From: JANOBD01 sp031411495
GTDB lineage: Bacteria > Planctomycetota > Phycisphaerae > Tepidisphaerales > Tepidisphaeraceae
Direction: 5' to 3'
Length of the DNA: 64,000 nucleotides
NCBI GenBank assembly: GCA_031411495.1
Contig: JANOBD010000032.1
Coordinates: 26,801 to 90,800 of the forward strand
The position numbers and the translations under genes are program-made. Of this stretch, positions 55,001 to 63,343 are shown piece after piece. The number at the start of each line of letters is the position of its first letter. Position 1 is the stretch's first letter. The notes under the pieces are model-generated. The model did not search any database, had not been told where the DNA came from, and saw only the letters and a program-made list of their open reading frames with translations.

Positions 55001-55591
55001 ATGCTTTACGGCTTAATCCTCGCGCTGGCGGTAGTGCTGATCGCGATTATCTTCATCGCCGTCACATTCAACGCGCTGGTGACGTTTCGAAATCGATTTC
55101 TCAACGCGTTCTCGCAGATCGATGTGCAGCTCAAACGCCGCTACGACCTGATCCCCAACCTGCTCGAAGCGGTGAAGGGATACATGGCCCACGAGCGGCA
55201 GACGCTCGACGCCGTGACGCAGGCGCGAGCCGCGGCCATGAGCGCCGCCAGCGCCGTGCAGGCCGACCCGACTTCGGCCATCGCCATGCAGACGCTGGTG
55301 GGGGCGGAGAACAACCTCTTCGGCGCGCTATCGAAGTTCCGCATGCTCAGCGAGGCCTATCCCGACCTCAAGGCCAGCACCAATGTCGGCGCGCTAATGG
55401 AAGAACTCAGCAGCACTGAGAACCGCATCGCCTTCGCCCGCCAGGCGTACAACGACGCGGTGATGACCTACAACACCAAGCGCGAAACCTTTCCGACCAA
55501 CATGCTGGCCGGCACATTCGGCTTCGCGCCGGCGACACTTTTCACGCTGACCAGCGATGCGGAAAGGCAGAATGTGCAGGTGATGTTGTGA
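55001..55591 (+). CDS. lemA: LemA family membrane protein
   Basis: 196 residues: N-terminal membrane helix (2-24, 'LYGLILALAVVLIAIIFIAV') followed by the LemA signature 'FNALVTFRNRFLNAFSQIDV' then 'QLKRRYDLIPNLLEAVKGYM' and a helical bundle ending 'VMTYNTKRETFPTNMLAGTF'. LemA proteins occur in the envelope of many bacteria, often beside M48 or TPM-domain proteins, and their role is not firmly known. ATG 55001 is preferred over an in-frame 54980 start because of the leaderless promoter. An M48 gene lies a few kilobases downstream (58571). Confidence 0.9.
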   Translation: MLYGLILALAVVLIAIIFIAVTFNALVTFRNRFLNAFSQIDVQLKRRYDLIPNLLEAVKGYMAHERQTLDAVTQARAAAMSAASAVQADPTSAIAMQTLVGAENNLFGALSKFRMLSEAYPDLKASTNVGALMEELSSTENRIAFARQAYNDAVMTYNTKRETFPTNMLAGTFGFAPATLFTLTSDAERQNVQVML

Positions 55592-55615
55592 TGGAACCTT
55601 GAGAACTCGATCAAG

Positions 55616-55734
55616 TGTCATCCTGAGCATATTCGCGAAGGATCTAGAGAGAGCTTCAAGAGGCGGCTCGATTGGCGAACGATTCCATGTACTCGTAAGC
55701 AGATGCTTCGTCGGCAAGCCTCCTCTGCATGACA
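55616..55734. repeat. TGTCATCCTGAG-type interspersed element with imperfect terminal inverted repeats
   Basis: Starts TGTCATCCTGAGC (55616-55628) and ends CCTCTGCATGACA (55722-55734); the ends pair at 10 of 13 positions. The inner wording ('cgaaggatct', 'gcagatgcttcgtcggc') matches the widely dispersed 'tgtcatcctgag...catgaca' intergenic elements I recall from several phyla. Non-coding, without transposase. Confidence 0.75.
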
Positions 55735-55753
55735 GGATTCGGAACTTTTCGCG

Positions 55754-57439
55754 ATGCTCTTCAACTCCCTCGATTTCGCCAGGTTCTTCGCGATTGTCTA
55801 TTCGCTGTACCTCGTCTTCCAGCGGATGCCGGGCGGCGTGCGATTGCAGAACACGATGCTGCTGGTCGCCGGCTACGTGTTCTATGGCAACTGGGATGTC
55901 CGCTTCCTGTACCTGATCGCGTTCTCGACCGTCGTCGATTTCAACATCGGCCTCATGCTCGGCCAGGGATTCGTTCCGAGAATCCAGCGGGCGATCTCAT
56001 CCGCGTTCCTGATCGCGATGGCGTTCGCGTGTCTATGCGTGAACTGGCCGGCGATCGATCTCTCGTTCTTGCCCCCGCGATTGGCGATTGACTGGTCGAA
56101 ACTCTCGCTCGATCACGGATGGGTCGGGTGGAGCACGCTGATCGGCACGGCCGTGCTCGTCGCGATCGCGAATCTCGCCCACGAACCGGTCACGCGCCTT
56201 GATGAGCCGGCGCGCAAGAAGTTCATGCTCTTCATCACGGTGCTCGTGAACCTGAGCTTTCTCGGATTCTTCAAGTACTTCAACTTCTTCATCGACAGTG
56301 CCGAGAGCGCACTGCACGCGATGGGGTATGACGCGAAGATGTTTCACCTGGGCGTCGTGTTGCCGGTGGGCATTTCGTTCTACACGTTTCAGTCCCTTTC
56401 TTACACGATCGATGTTTCGCGCAGGCTGGTGAAGCCGGCGCAGCGGTTCTGGGATTTCGCGCTGTTCGTGGCGTTCTTCCCGCCGATGGTGGCCGGGCCG
56501 ATCGAGCGTGGGGCGCACCTCTTTCCCCAGCTGCTCAAGCCGCGCGTGCTGCGCGCGGATCAGACCCAGGCCGGCGTGTTCCTGATCGTGTGGGGGCTGT
56601 TCAAGAAGATGGTGATCGCCGACAACCTCTCGATCATCACCGGCGACGTCTTCGGCGCAACGACGTACACCAATTATCACGGCCTGGAGCTGCTACTTGG
56701 CATCATCTGCTTCACGTTCGTCATCTACTGCGATTTCAGCGGCTACACCGACATCGCCCGCGGCGTGGGCAAGCTGATGGGCTTTGACATCATGCTCAAC
56801 TTCAAGCTGCCTTACTTCGCCGTCAACCCGAGCGATTTCTGGCAGCGCTGGCACATCTCGCTCAGCAGCTGGCTGCGCGATTACCTCTACATCCCGCTCG
56901 GCGGCAACCGCAAGGGCCCCGTTCGCACCTATATAAACCTCTTCCTGACGATGCTGCTCGGCGGACTGTGGCACGGCGCGTCGTGGAACTTCGTCCTCTG
57001 GGGCGCGTTTCACGGAACGATCCTGATCCTCTATCGCCTCTTCGAGAAACATCCCGACGATCGCGACCCGTGGGGCGAGCCGGCGCGCATCCCGATCGTC
57101 ATCGGAAAGATGGCGCTGATGTTTTGCCTGACGATGGTCGGCTGGACACTCTTCGCGTCGAGATCGCTGACGCAGATCGGATTCGTCGGCACGCACCTCT
57201 TGGGCGCGGCCGTGCCGGGGGCGGAACCACAATTCGATTCCGCGCGGATGATGAGCGATCTGGTATTCTTCGTCTCGCCGCTGCTGGTGATGCAGATCGC
57301 CCAGTACGTTTCGCGGGACCTGCTGGTGGCGCTGCGGCTGCCGCTGGTGCTGCGCGGCGGGCTGATCGCGGCGTTGATCGTCGCGACGGCGATTTTCGGG
57401 AACCGCGCATCGACGGAGTTCATCTACTTCCAGTTCTGA
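55754..57439 (+). CDS. MBOAT-family membrane O-acyltransferase (AlgI/DltB-like)
   Basis: 561 residues, multiple membrane helices. Starts 'MLFNSLDFARFFAIVYSLYL' as AlgI-type proteins do, has 'LPVGISFYTFQSLSYTIDVS', 'FPPMVAGPIERGAHLFPQLL', the family box 'FWQRWHISLSSWLRDYLYIP' and the catalytic His in 'GGLWHGASWNFVLWG'. These proteins pass acyl groups across the membrane for O-acetylation of alginate, cellulose, teichoic acid or peptidoglycan. The substrate here is unknown. ATG 55754 has no clear Shine-Dalgarno. The next gene (17-nt gap) is an SGNH-like partner, the usual arrangement. Confidence 0.92.
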   Translation: MLFNSLDFARFFAIVYSLYLVFQRMPGGVRLQNTMLLVAGYVFYGNWDVRFLYLIAFSTVVDFNIGLMLGQGFVPRIQRAISSAFLIAMAFACLCVNWPAIDLSFLPPRLAIDWSKLSLDHGWVGWSTLIGTAVLVAIANLAHEPVTRLDEPARKKFMLFITVLVNLSFLGFFKYFNFFIDSAESALHAMGYDAKMFHLGVVLPVGISFYTFQSLSYTIDVSRRLVKPAQRFWDFALFVAFFPPMVAGPIERGAHLFPQLLKPRVLRADQTQAGVFLIVWGLFKKMVIADNLSIITGDVFGATTYTNYHGLELLLGIICFTFVIYCDFSGYTDIARGVGKLMGFDIMLNFKLPYFAVNPSDFWQRWHISLSSWLRDYLYIPLGGNRKGPVRTYINLFLTMLLGGLWHGASWNFVLWGAFHGTILILYRLFEKHPDDRDPWGEPARIPIVIGKMALMFCLTMVGWTLFASRSLTQIGFVGTHLLGAAVPGAEPQFDSARMMSDLVFFVSPLLVMQIAQYVSRDLLVALRLPLVLRGGLIAALIVATAIFGNRASTEFIYFQF

Positions 57440-57456
57440 GGAGTCATACGACCCGC

Positions 57457-58566
57457 ATGGCCAGCGAAAGACGAGACATCCTCCCGGAAGAACGCGTGAA
57501 ACCCGCCTCGGCGCGCTCACTCGCGAGCGTGCTCGTGATCGCAGGCGTTCTCGTGCTCGCCGCGAACTTTGCGGCATCGGCGGCGCTCAAGGCGCTGCCG
57601 GTCAATCGCGGCTACGCGCTTGCCAACGGAAAGTGGAAACTGATGGACCGGGCCCTGGAATCCAGGACGAAGCTCGACGTCCTGATCGTCGGCGATTCCT
57701 CGAGCAACCAGGGACTGAACCCGAAAGTCATCCGCGAAGTGACAGGAAAGACCGCGATGAACCTCGGCGTTGTCGCCGAGGCGCGGACGATCGAGCCCGT
57801 CTGGACGGCCGACCGCTTTCTGGAACAATCCACCAAGTACAAGGGCGCGCCGCGCACGATCCTGTGGATGCACGTCTACGACATCTGGAGCCGCGACGAC
57901 AAGGGCGATCGTCGCCTCCGTGGCATCACCGCGAGCCTGCCATCGACGGCGTGGCCTTACATCGAGCGCGGGCCGAAGGTCCGCTTTACCGCGCGCGATC
58001 TCTGGCTCATGCAGCAGGTGCCGCTCTACTTTCAGAATCTCTCGCTTTCGAATCTGGCACGGCGGCCGTTCGCGTCGATCGAGGAGGCGCGCCGTTTCAA
58101 ATACGACGAGACCGGCTTCACCGCCGAGACAACGCCCGATCTTTCACTCGTCCAGCGCGACACGCGAAACCACATGAAACTGGTCCGCGAGGATCCGGAC
58201 ACCACCTTCACCACAATCGCGCGCAAATCGATCGACGCGATGGCACAGCTCGCAGCGAAATACAAGGCCGAGGTCTGGATCGTGCAATCGCCGATCAACC
58301 GCACGCTCTGGCAGGATCCGGTGTTCCGGCAGCGGTGGCAAAGCGTTACCGACACGCTCCGCGCCGCGGCCGCGCGCTATCCGCACATGCACGTGACCTT
58401 CGACGAGCCGGTTTTGTTTGATGACGTGCGGATGCAGAATTGCGATCATGTGCTGGCCGACGCGGCGACCGAGTTTACCCGCGCGGTGATCGATCGAACC
58501 GGACTCAGGCAGGCTGTGACGCGGCCGACAACGGCGCACCCACAGCCGACGACGAAGGCGGAGTAA
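57457..58566 (+). CDS. SGNH/DltD-like membrane-anchored acyl-transfer partner
   Basis: 369 residues. Signal anchor about 21-45 ('ASVLVIAGVLVLAANFAASA'), then an SGNH-like domain: GDS box 'DVLIVGDSSSNQGLNP' near residue 78 and a candidate DxxH 'NCDHVLADAATEF' near 330. AlgJ/AlgX-type and DltD-like proteins of this class accept acyl groups from an MBOAT partner and hand them to a polymer. ATG 57457 has GAGGAG 15-20 nt upstream, somewhat far; longer in-frame starts lie inside the MBOAT gene. The C-terminus 'TRPTTAHPQPTTKAE' repeats the Pro/Thr-rich tail of the two kinases. Confidence 0.8.
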   Translation: MASERRDILPEERVKPASARSLASVLVIAGVLVLAANFAASAALKALPVNRGYALANGKWKLMDRALESRTKLDVLIVGDSSSNQGLNPKVIREVTGKTAMNLGVVAEARTIEPVWTADRFLEQSTKYKGAPRTILWMHVYDIWSRDDKGDRRLRGITASLPSTAWPYIERGPKVRFTARDLWLMQQVPLYFQNLSLSNLARRPFASIEEARRFKYDETGFTAETTPDLSLVQRDTRNHMKLVREDPDTTFTTIARKSIDAMAQLAAKYKAEVWIVQSPINRTLWQDPVFRQRWQSVTDTLRAAAARYPHMHVTFDEPVLFDDVRMQNCDHVLADAATEFTRAVIDRTGLRQAVTRPTTAHPQPTTKAE

Positions 58567-58570
58567 CCCC

Positions 58571-60529
58571 ATGGATTTCTTTGCCCACCAGGATCGCGCC
58601 CGCGCCTCGACCCGCAAGCTGATCGTCGTGTACATCCTGTGCCTGCTCGGCGTGATCGTCTCGCTCAACATCATCGCCGGCATGATCTGGGGCGTGACGC
58701 AGGGTTCGGTGGCCGGGCGCCCGAACGATGGAGACCCGCGTAGCGCCCGCGTGGCACGGCCCGTCGACACCACCGACGCGATCCCCGTCTTCGCCCTCAC
58801 CACCATCTCCGTCCTCTCGCTCGTCGGGCTCGCGACGATGTTCAAGCAGATGCAACTCGGCGGCGACGGTGCGAAAGTCGCGGAGCTGATGGGCGGCCGG
58901 CCGATCGTCGCCGCGCCCACCGATCTGAACGAGCGGAAACTGCTGAACGTGGTGGAGGAGATGTCGCTCGCGTCCGGCGTGCCGATGCCGCGGGTGTTCC
59001 TGCTGGACAACGAACCGGGGATCAACGCCTTCGCCGCCGGAAAGCGGCCCGAAGCGGCCGTGATCGGCGTCACGCGCGGGTGCATCGAGCGGCTCAATCG
59101 CGACGAGCTGCAGGGCGTCATCGCCCACGAGTTCAGCCACATTCTCAACGGCGACATGCGGCTGAACCTCCGCCTGATCGCGATGAACTTCGGCCTGATG
59201 GCGCTCGGCTACATCGGGCTGCAGATCCTTCGCTTCTCGCCGAGGTCTTCGTCGAAGAATGACAAGGGCGGGGGCGCGGTCGCGGCGATCATGCTCTTTG
59301 CCATCGCGATGATGATCATCGGCTACATCGGCACGCTGTTCGGAAAGATCCTGCAGGCCGCCGTCAGTCGGCAGCGAGAGTACCTTGCCGACGCTTCGGC
59401 CGTTCAGTTCACGCGAAACCCAAAGGGGATCGAAGGCGCACTGATCAAGATCGGGGGGTTCAGCAATGGTTCCCAGCTCGCCTCGCCTCATGCCGGCGAG
59501 ATGAGCCACATGTTTTTCGCCGAGGGCGTCACGGGGTTCCTCGATTCGCTTTTCGCCACCCACCCGCCGCTGGACAAGCGGATCCGCGCGATCGACCCGC
59601 AGTTTGACGGAAAGTTGATCGCGCCTGTTGCAGAGACCGGCGTGGAGTCGGAACTCGTGTCGGGCTTCGCGACAGGCAAAGCAGCGATGCCGCCGCCGCT
59701 GCCGCGCTCGGGCCAGCGTGTCGTGGCGCCGGTCGCGGAGATCGTGGAGGAATCGGGCAACATCGAGCCGGAAAAGCTCGTGCACGCCAACACGCTCGTC
59801 GCCGCCATTCCCAACGAGATCGAGGCCCTGGCTCGCGACCCGTACGATGCGCGCGCCATCGCCATCGCGCTGCTGCTGGATCGCGATCCGACCTTGCGCG
59901 CGGCGCAGATGCAGTCGGTTCAAGCGGCCGATGAACACGTCGCCGCAATCGCGGCGAAACTCTTCCCGATCCTCGCGCAGCTCGGCCCGGCGGCCCGGCT
60001 GCCGATACTCGATCTGGCGTTGCCCGCGCTGCATCACCTTTCCGTCACCCAGCTCCAGAGTTTTCGCGAACTGTGCGGCGTCCTGGCAAAGGCCGACCGG
60101 CGGATTTCATCGTTCGAGATCGCGCTCTTCAAGATCATCGATCACCAGTTGCTCTCCCAGCGGCAGTTCGACGGCATCGTCGCGTATCGCAGCGTGAACG
60201 CGGTGGCTACGCCGGCGCGGATCGTCATCTCCGTGCTCGCGCTCACCGGCGGCCTGGATCAGGCGGCCCGCGCATTCGCGGCGGCAATGGCGCGCCTCGG
60301 GCTCGACGGACAATCGATGGCATCCGCCGAGGAATCCAGGGAGTTCGAGAAATCGCTCACCGAGCTTCGCAACGCATCGATGCCCGTACAGCGGCGCGTG
60401 CTCGATGCGTGTGCGTACTGCGTCGCCGCGGACGGGACCGTGGGTATCGAGGAGATGGAACTGATGCGGGCGATCTCGGCGACGCTGTCGGTGCCCATCC
60501 CGCCATTCCTCACGATCGCCTCGCGATGA
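58571..60529 (+). CDS. M48-family (HtpX-like) membrane metallopeptidase fused to TerB-like domain
   Basis: 652 residues. Two N-terminal helices (about 18-40 and 67-85), the M48 site 'GVIAHEFSHILNGDMRLN' near residue 185 and the third ligand in 'SRQREYLADASAVQFTRNP'. Two more helices follow the active site. That is the HtpX/M48 pattern, a membrane quality-control protease. The C-terminal ~300 residues are unusual: 'FRELCGVLAKADRRISSFEI' and 'YCVAADGTVGIEEMELMRAI' match TerB-like helical domains with an acidic 'ADG...E' box. GGAG lies 7 nt before ATG 58571. The stop overlaps the start of the next gene (ATGA). Confidence 0.88.
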   Translation: MDFFAHQDRARASTRKLIVVYILCLLGVIVSLNIIAGMIWGVTQGSVAGRPNDGDPRSARVARPVDTTDAIPVFALTTISVLSLVGLATMFKQMQLGGDGAKVAELMGGRPIVAAPTDLNERKLLNVVEEMSLASGVPMPRVFLLDNEPGINAFAAGKRPEAAVIGVTRGCIERLNRDELQGVIAHEFSHILNGDMRLNLRLIAMNFGLMALGYIGLQILRFSPRSSSKNDKGGGAVAAIMLFAIAMMIIGYIGTLFGKILQAAVSRQREYLADASAVQFTRNPKGIEGALIKIGGFSNGSQLASPHAGEMSHMFFAEGVTGFLDSLFATHPPLDKRIRAIDPQFDGKLIAPVAETGVESELVSGFATGKAAMPPPLPRSGQRVVAPVAEIVEESGNIEPEKLVHANTLVAAIPNEIEALARDPYDARAIAIALLLDRDPTLRAAQMQSVQAADEHVAAIAAKLFPILAQLGPAARLPILDLALPALHHLSVTQLQSFRELCGVLAKADRRISSFEIALFKIIDHQLLSQRQFDGIVAYRSVNAVATPARIVISVLALTGGLDQAARAFAAAMARLGLDGQSMASAEESREFEKSLTELRNASMPVQRRVLDACAYCVAADGTVGIEEMELMRAISATLSVPIPPFLTIASR

Positions 60530-61668
60530 CCTTGATCGACTCCATCCTTCCCTTTTCGATCGCGATCAGCGCGGCCGACCTCGAGACGTGCCTGGCAACG
60601 GTGCCGGGCAAGTGGGGCGTCGTGCTCCTGTGCGATCGCGCCGGCGCGCCGCTGCAACTCATCTGCACGCGGAACATGCGCGCCATGCTGCGCCGGCGTT
60701 TCGAGCCGCCCGAGCAGCCGCAAACGCCGTCCAAGCGGCTCGACTATCGCCAGCTTGTCGGCTCAATCCGCTGGCAGCGCGTCGACAGCGAGCTCGAGAT
60801 GGACCTGGCATACATCGATGCCGCCCGCGTCTGCTTCCCGGTGCACTGGCGCGGGCTGATCCCCGATCGACGCGCGTTCTTCGTCAGGATCGATCCGGCG
60901 GATAAGTTCGCGCAGTTCGAACGCACGAGTGAACCCGAAGGTGCCGGCCTGATCTTCGGCCCGTTCGTCGACAAGACCAAGGCCGATCGCTGGATCGACC
61001 AGATGCGCGATGCGTTCGATCTCTGCCGCTATCACAACATCCTCGTCCAGTCGCCCAGCGGAAAGGCGTGCACGTACAAGCAGATGGGCAAGTGCCCGGC
61101 GCCGTGTGACGGGACGGTTACGCTGGATGTGTATCGCGCCAACATCACGCGGGCGCTGACCGTAGCGAGCGATCCGAAAGCGGGCATCGAAGCGTTGACC
61201 TTCGACATGAAACGTCTCGCGGCCGCGCTGGAGTTTGAGGCGGCGGCGCGCGTGAAAAGTCGAATCGATCTGCTGGGCGCGCTCGGCGGCGGCTCGTTCC
61301 GCACCATCCGGCCGCTGGGCGTGTTCGACTACCTGAGCGTGCAGCCAGGCGCGCGAAAAGGCACCGCCAAGCTCTTCCGGGTGACCGCAACGGGAGCGAG
61401 CGAAATCGTCGGCGTACGCGAAGAGTCGTTCGATCTGCCCGATCTGCAAACCATCCTTCAGAAGCCCGTCATCCGCTCCGATTGCCCGGCCGGCGTGCTG
61501 TTGGGCGCGATCTGCTACTACTTGGGCGGGTCGAAGACGGCCGCGCGATTCCTGAGTATCGAGGATTTGGACGAAGCCGAGCTGCGCAAGGCGATTCGCG
61601 CCGCGATGAAGGTCCAGCCGTTGCCGGAAGATGCCGAAACCATCCGCGAAACGGCGCTGCCGGCGTGA
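60526..61668 (+). CDS. UvrC-like protein with degenerate GIY-YIG, Cys cluster and UVR motif
   Basis: 380 residues, starting at the ATGA overlap with the M48 stop. N-terminal ~60 residues align in pattern with a GIY-YIG nuclease ('GKWGVVLLCDRAGAPLQL'...'RNMRAMLRRRF') but the catalytic Tyr/Gly/Lys positions are lost ('LQLICTRN' where UvrC has LYVGK). A Cys cluster follows: 'DLCRYHNILVQS' with 'CTYKQMGKCPAPCDG', like the UvrC C-x-YxxMGxCxxPC. Then a UVR motif, 'AAALEFEAAARVKSRIDLL', which in UvrC binds UvrB. The C-terminal part lacks RNase H endonuclease motifs. It is probably a catalytically inactive UvrB-interacting or nucleic-acid-binding relative. I do not assign a symbol. Confidence 0.8.
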   Translation: MTLIDSILPFSIAISAADLETCLATVPGKWGVVLLCDRAGAPLQLICTRNMRAMLRRRFEPPEQPQTPSKRLDYRQLVGSIRWQRVDSELEMDLAYIDAARVCFPVHWRGLIPDRRAFFVRIDPADKFAQFERTSEPEGAGLIFGPFVDKTKADRWIDQMRDAFDLCRYHNILVQSPSGKACTYKQMGKCPAPCDGTVTLDVYRANITRALTVASDPKAGIEALTFDMKRLAAALEFEAAARVKSRIDLLGALGGGSFRTIRPLGVFDYLSVQPGARKGTAKLFRVTATGASEIVGVREESFDLPDLQTILQKPVIRSDCPAGVLLGAICYYLGGSKTAARFLSIEDLDEAELRKAIRAAMKVQPLPEDAETIRETALPA

Positions 61669-61735
61669 GCGTTCAAGATTCAAACAGTCCTTTGCCGATG
61701 ACCATGGTTGAAGCACGACCAGGAGAAGCCGGCGG

Positions 61736-62029
61736 ATGCGCGGTCGACACTGTCCCTTTCTCAATCGCAATGACGCCCGGTGCGGCGAGCATTTTCGCGT
61801 CGACCAGCTACGCCACGCATTCACCCATTGCTTCAACGCCTATGAGAGGTGCCCGTCCTACCGTCAGTTGCTGAGCGAGCGGAACGAGAGCATCCGCGAA
61901 GCGATGAACGACGACGGGCATCGGCAGCCATCGCCAACGCCGGTCGTGACGCTTACCATTCAAGGCCGACATGCCGCGACGTTCCGCCAACTCCGACATT
62001 GCGGCCACCTCCCGGCCAACGCCGCGTGA
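61736..62029 (+). CDS. small cysteine-cluster protein
   Basis: 97 residues. N-terminal pattern C-P-F-L-N-x4-R-C-x2-H-F and later 'AFTHCFNAYERCPSYRQLL' gives four cysteines with two histidines nearby, in the arrangement of a zinc or iron-sulfur binding helical hairpin. Similar small 'CPFLNxxDxRC...CPxY' proteins occur in planctomycetes, from memory. AGGAG lies about 10 nt before ATG 61736. Its end overlaps the proposed xer start by 59 nt in another frame, suggesting translational coupling. The C-terminal third is less ordered. Confidence 0.6.
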   Translation: MRGRHCPFLNRNDARCGEHFRVDQLRHAFTHCFNAYERCPSYRQLLSERNESIREAMNDDGHRQPSPTPVVTLTIQGRHAATFRQLRHCGHLPANAA

Positions 62030-62936
62030 TACGCGGGACGCGCCGCGTGAATCGCATCCTCCCTTGCTGAGCCGATTTCTCGGCTATCTCGCCGCCGAGC
62101 GCGGATTGGCCCGCAACACGATCGACGCCTATCGCCGCGACATCGAAGATGCGCTGCGGTTTCTCGATCGCCGCAATCAGCCGCTCGACACGGCCGACGC
62201 CCTCGACTGGCAGGAGTTCATCCACAACGCCACGCGAAGACGGCTATCGACGCGGACGGTTTCACGCCGGGTCGCGGCCGTTCGATCGCTCGTGAAGTTC
62301 CAGGCCGTCGAAGGGCGCGATGTGCAGGGCATCCTCGAGTTCATCGATCGGCCCAAGCCCGAAAAGTCGCTGCCCAAGGTGCTCAGCCGCGAACAGGTGA
62401 ACCGGCTGATCAACGCACCTCCCCCGGAGTCGGCTTTCTACACGCGCGATGTCGCGATCCTGGAATTGCTTTACGCGAGCGGACTGCGCGCGAGCGAACT
62501 GTGCGACCTGACGATGAACAACCTGCAACTGCGCGAAGGCCTCGTGCGGATCTTCGGCAAAGGGAGCAAGGAGCGCGTCGTGCCGGTCGGGCAGGCGGCC
62601 GTCGCCGCGATCGAACGGTATCTCGAAGACTGCCGCCCGAAGCTGCTCAAGAGGCCGACGGACGTGCTGTTCCTCTCGCGCACCGGCCGACCGCTGGATC
62701 GCATCCGGCTGTGGCAACTCGTCGAAGGCTACGGCAAGGCAAGCGGGCTTTTGAAAGAGATTTCGCCACACGTGCTGCGCCACTGCTTCGCCACGCACCT
62801 GCTCAGCGGCGGCGCCGACCTGCGAGTGGTGCAGGAACTCCTCGGCCACGCGGATGTCGGCACGACGCAGATCTACACCCACGTCGACGCGACGCGATTG
62901 AAGGCGATGCACAAGAAGTTCCATCCGAGGTCGTAG
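61971..62936 (+). CDS. tyrosine recombinase (XerC/XerD family)
   Basis: 321 residues. N-terminal SAM-like DNA-binding domain ('LSRFLGYLAAERGLARNTID') after a ~30-residue hydrophilic leader, then the catalytic domain with Arg in 'LLYASGLRASELCDLTMNNL' (near 172), 'GKGSKERVVPVG', the His-x-x-Arg box 'HVLRHCFATHLLSGGADLRV', and 'QELLGHADVGTTQIYTHV' with the nucleophile Tyr. All four catalytic positions are intact. The length fits XerC/XerD, which resolve chromosome dimers at dif. A TTG at 62064 is an alternative start near the normal N-terminus. No phage genes adjoin, so a housekeeping role is likely. Confidence 0.9.
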   Translation: MPRRSANSDIAATSRPTPRDTRDAPRESHPPLLSRFLGYLAAERGLARNTIDAYRRDIEDALRFLDRRNQPLDTADALDWQEFIHNATRRRLSTRTVSRRVAAVRSLVKFQAVEGRDVQGILEFIDRPKPEKSLPKVLSREQVNRLINAPPPESAFYTRDVAILELLYASGLRASELCDLTMNNLQLREGLVRIFGKGSKERVVPVGQAAVAAIERYLEDCRPKLLKRPTDVLFLSRTGRPLDRIRLWQLVEGYGKASGLLKEISPHVLRHCFATHLLSGGADLRVVQELLGHADVGTTQIYTHVDATRLKAMHKKFHPRS

Positions 62937-63082
62937 CCCGCGTGGAAACCTGCCGTGTCACTGCGCTAAAGCGTATTCGAGAGAAGGGGAACGAAGGTGG
63001 GAGCGTGTTTAAGCGCTCGATAGGCCGGAGGAGACCGGAGGAAGTCACAGGCTCTGGATTCGATTTATCCTGACCCGCACGT

Positions 63083-63316
63083 TTACGCCGCGTGGGCGGC
63101 GACGCGCGGCTCGATCCGGCAATGCAGAACCAGCCCGGCGAAGACGTGGCGCAGCTTGTCGAGGGATTGGGAACGGAGGTACGCGTCGGTGAAGTCGACG
63201 GGGAAGGGCGCGGGGTACGTGTGGAACTGTTCGATCAGCTCATCCCGCGACATCGTGGCGATGGCCGCGAGCCAGGATCCGAGTTGTTCCGAGTTCATCT
63301 TCATCGCTGTCGCCAT
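63083..63316 (-). CDS. small protein, function unknown
   Basis: 77 residues; GGAGGAAA precedes ATG 63316 by about 6 nt on the minus strand, a strong ribosome site. 'GSWLAAIATMSRDELIEQFH' is helical, then 'TYPAPFPVDFTDAYLRSQSL' and 'DKLRHVFAGLVLHCRI'. The last lines read like a small helical regulator or adaptor, but I do not recognise the family. It lies 27 nt downstream of the next gene on the same strand, probably in one operon. Confidence 0.7.
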   Translation of the reverse strand: MATAMKMNSEQLGSWLAAIATMSRDELIEQFHTYPAPFPVDFTDAYLRSQSLDKLRHVFAGLVLHCRIEPRVAAHAA

Positions 63317-63343
63317 CGCATTTTCCTCCGCCCGCTTGACCCG

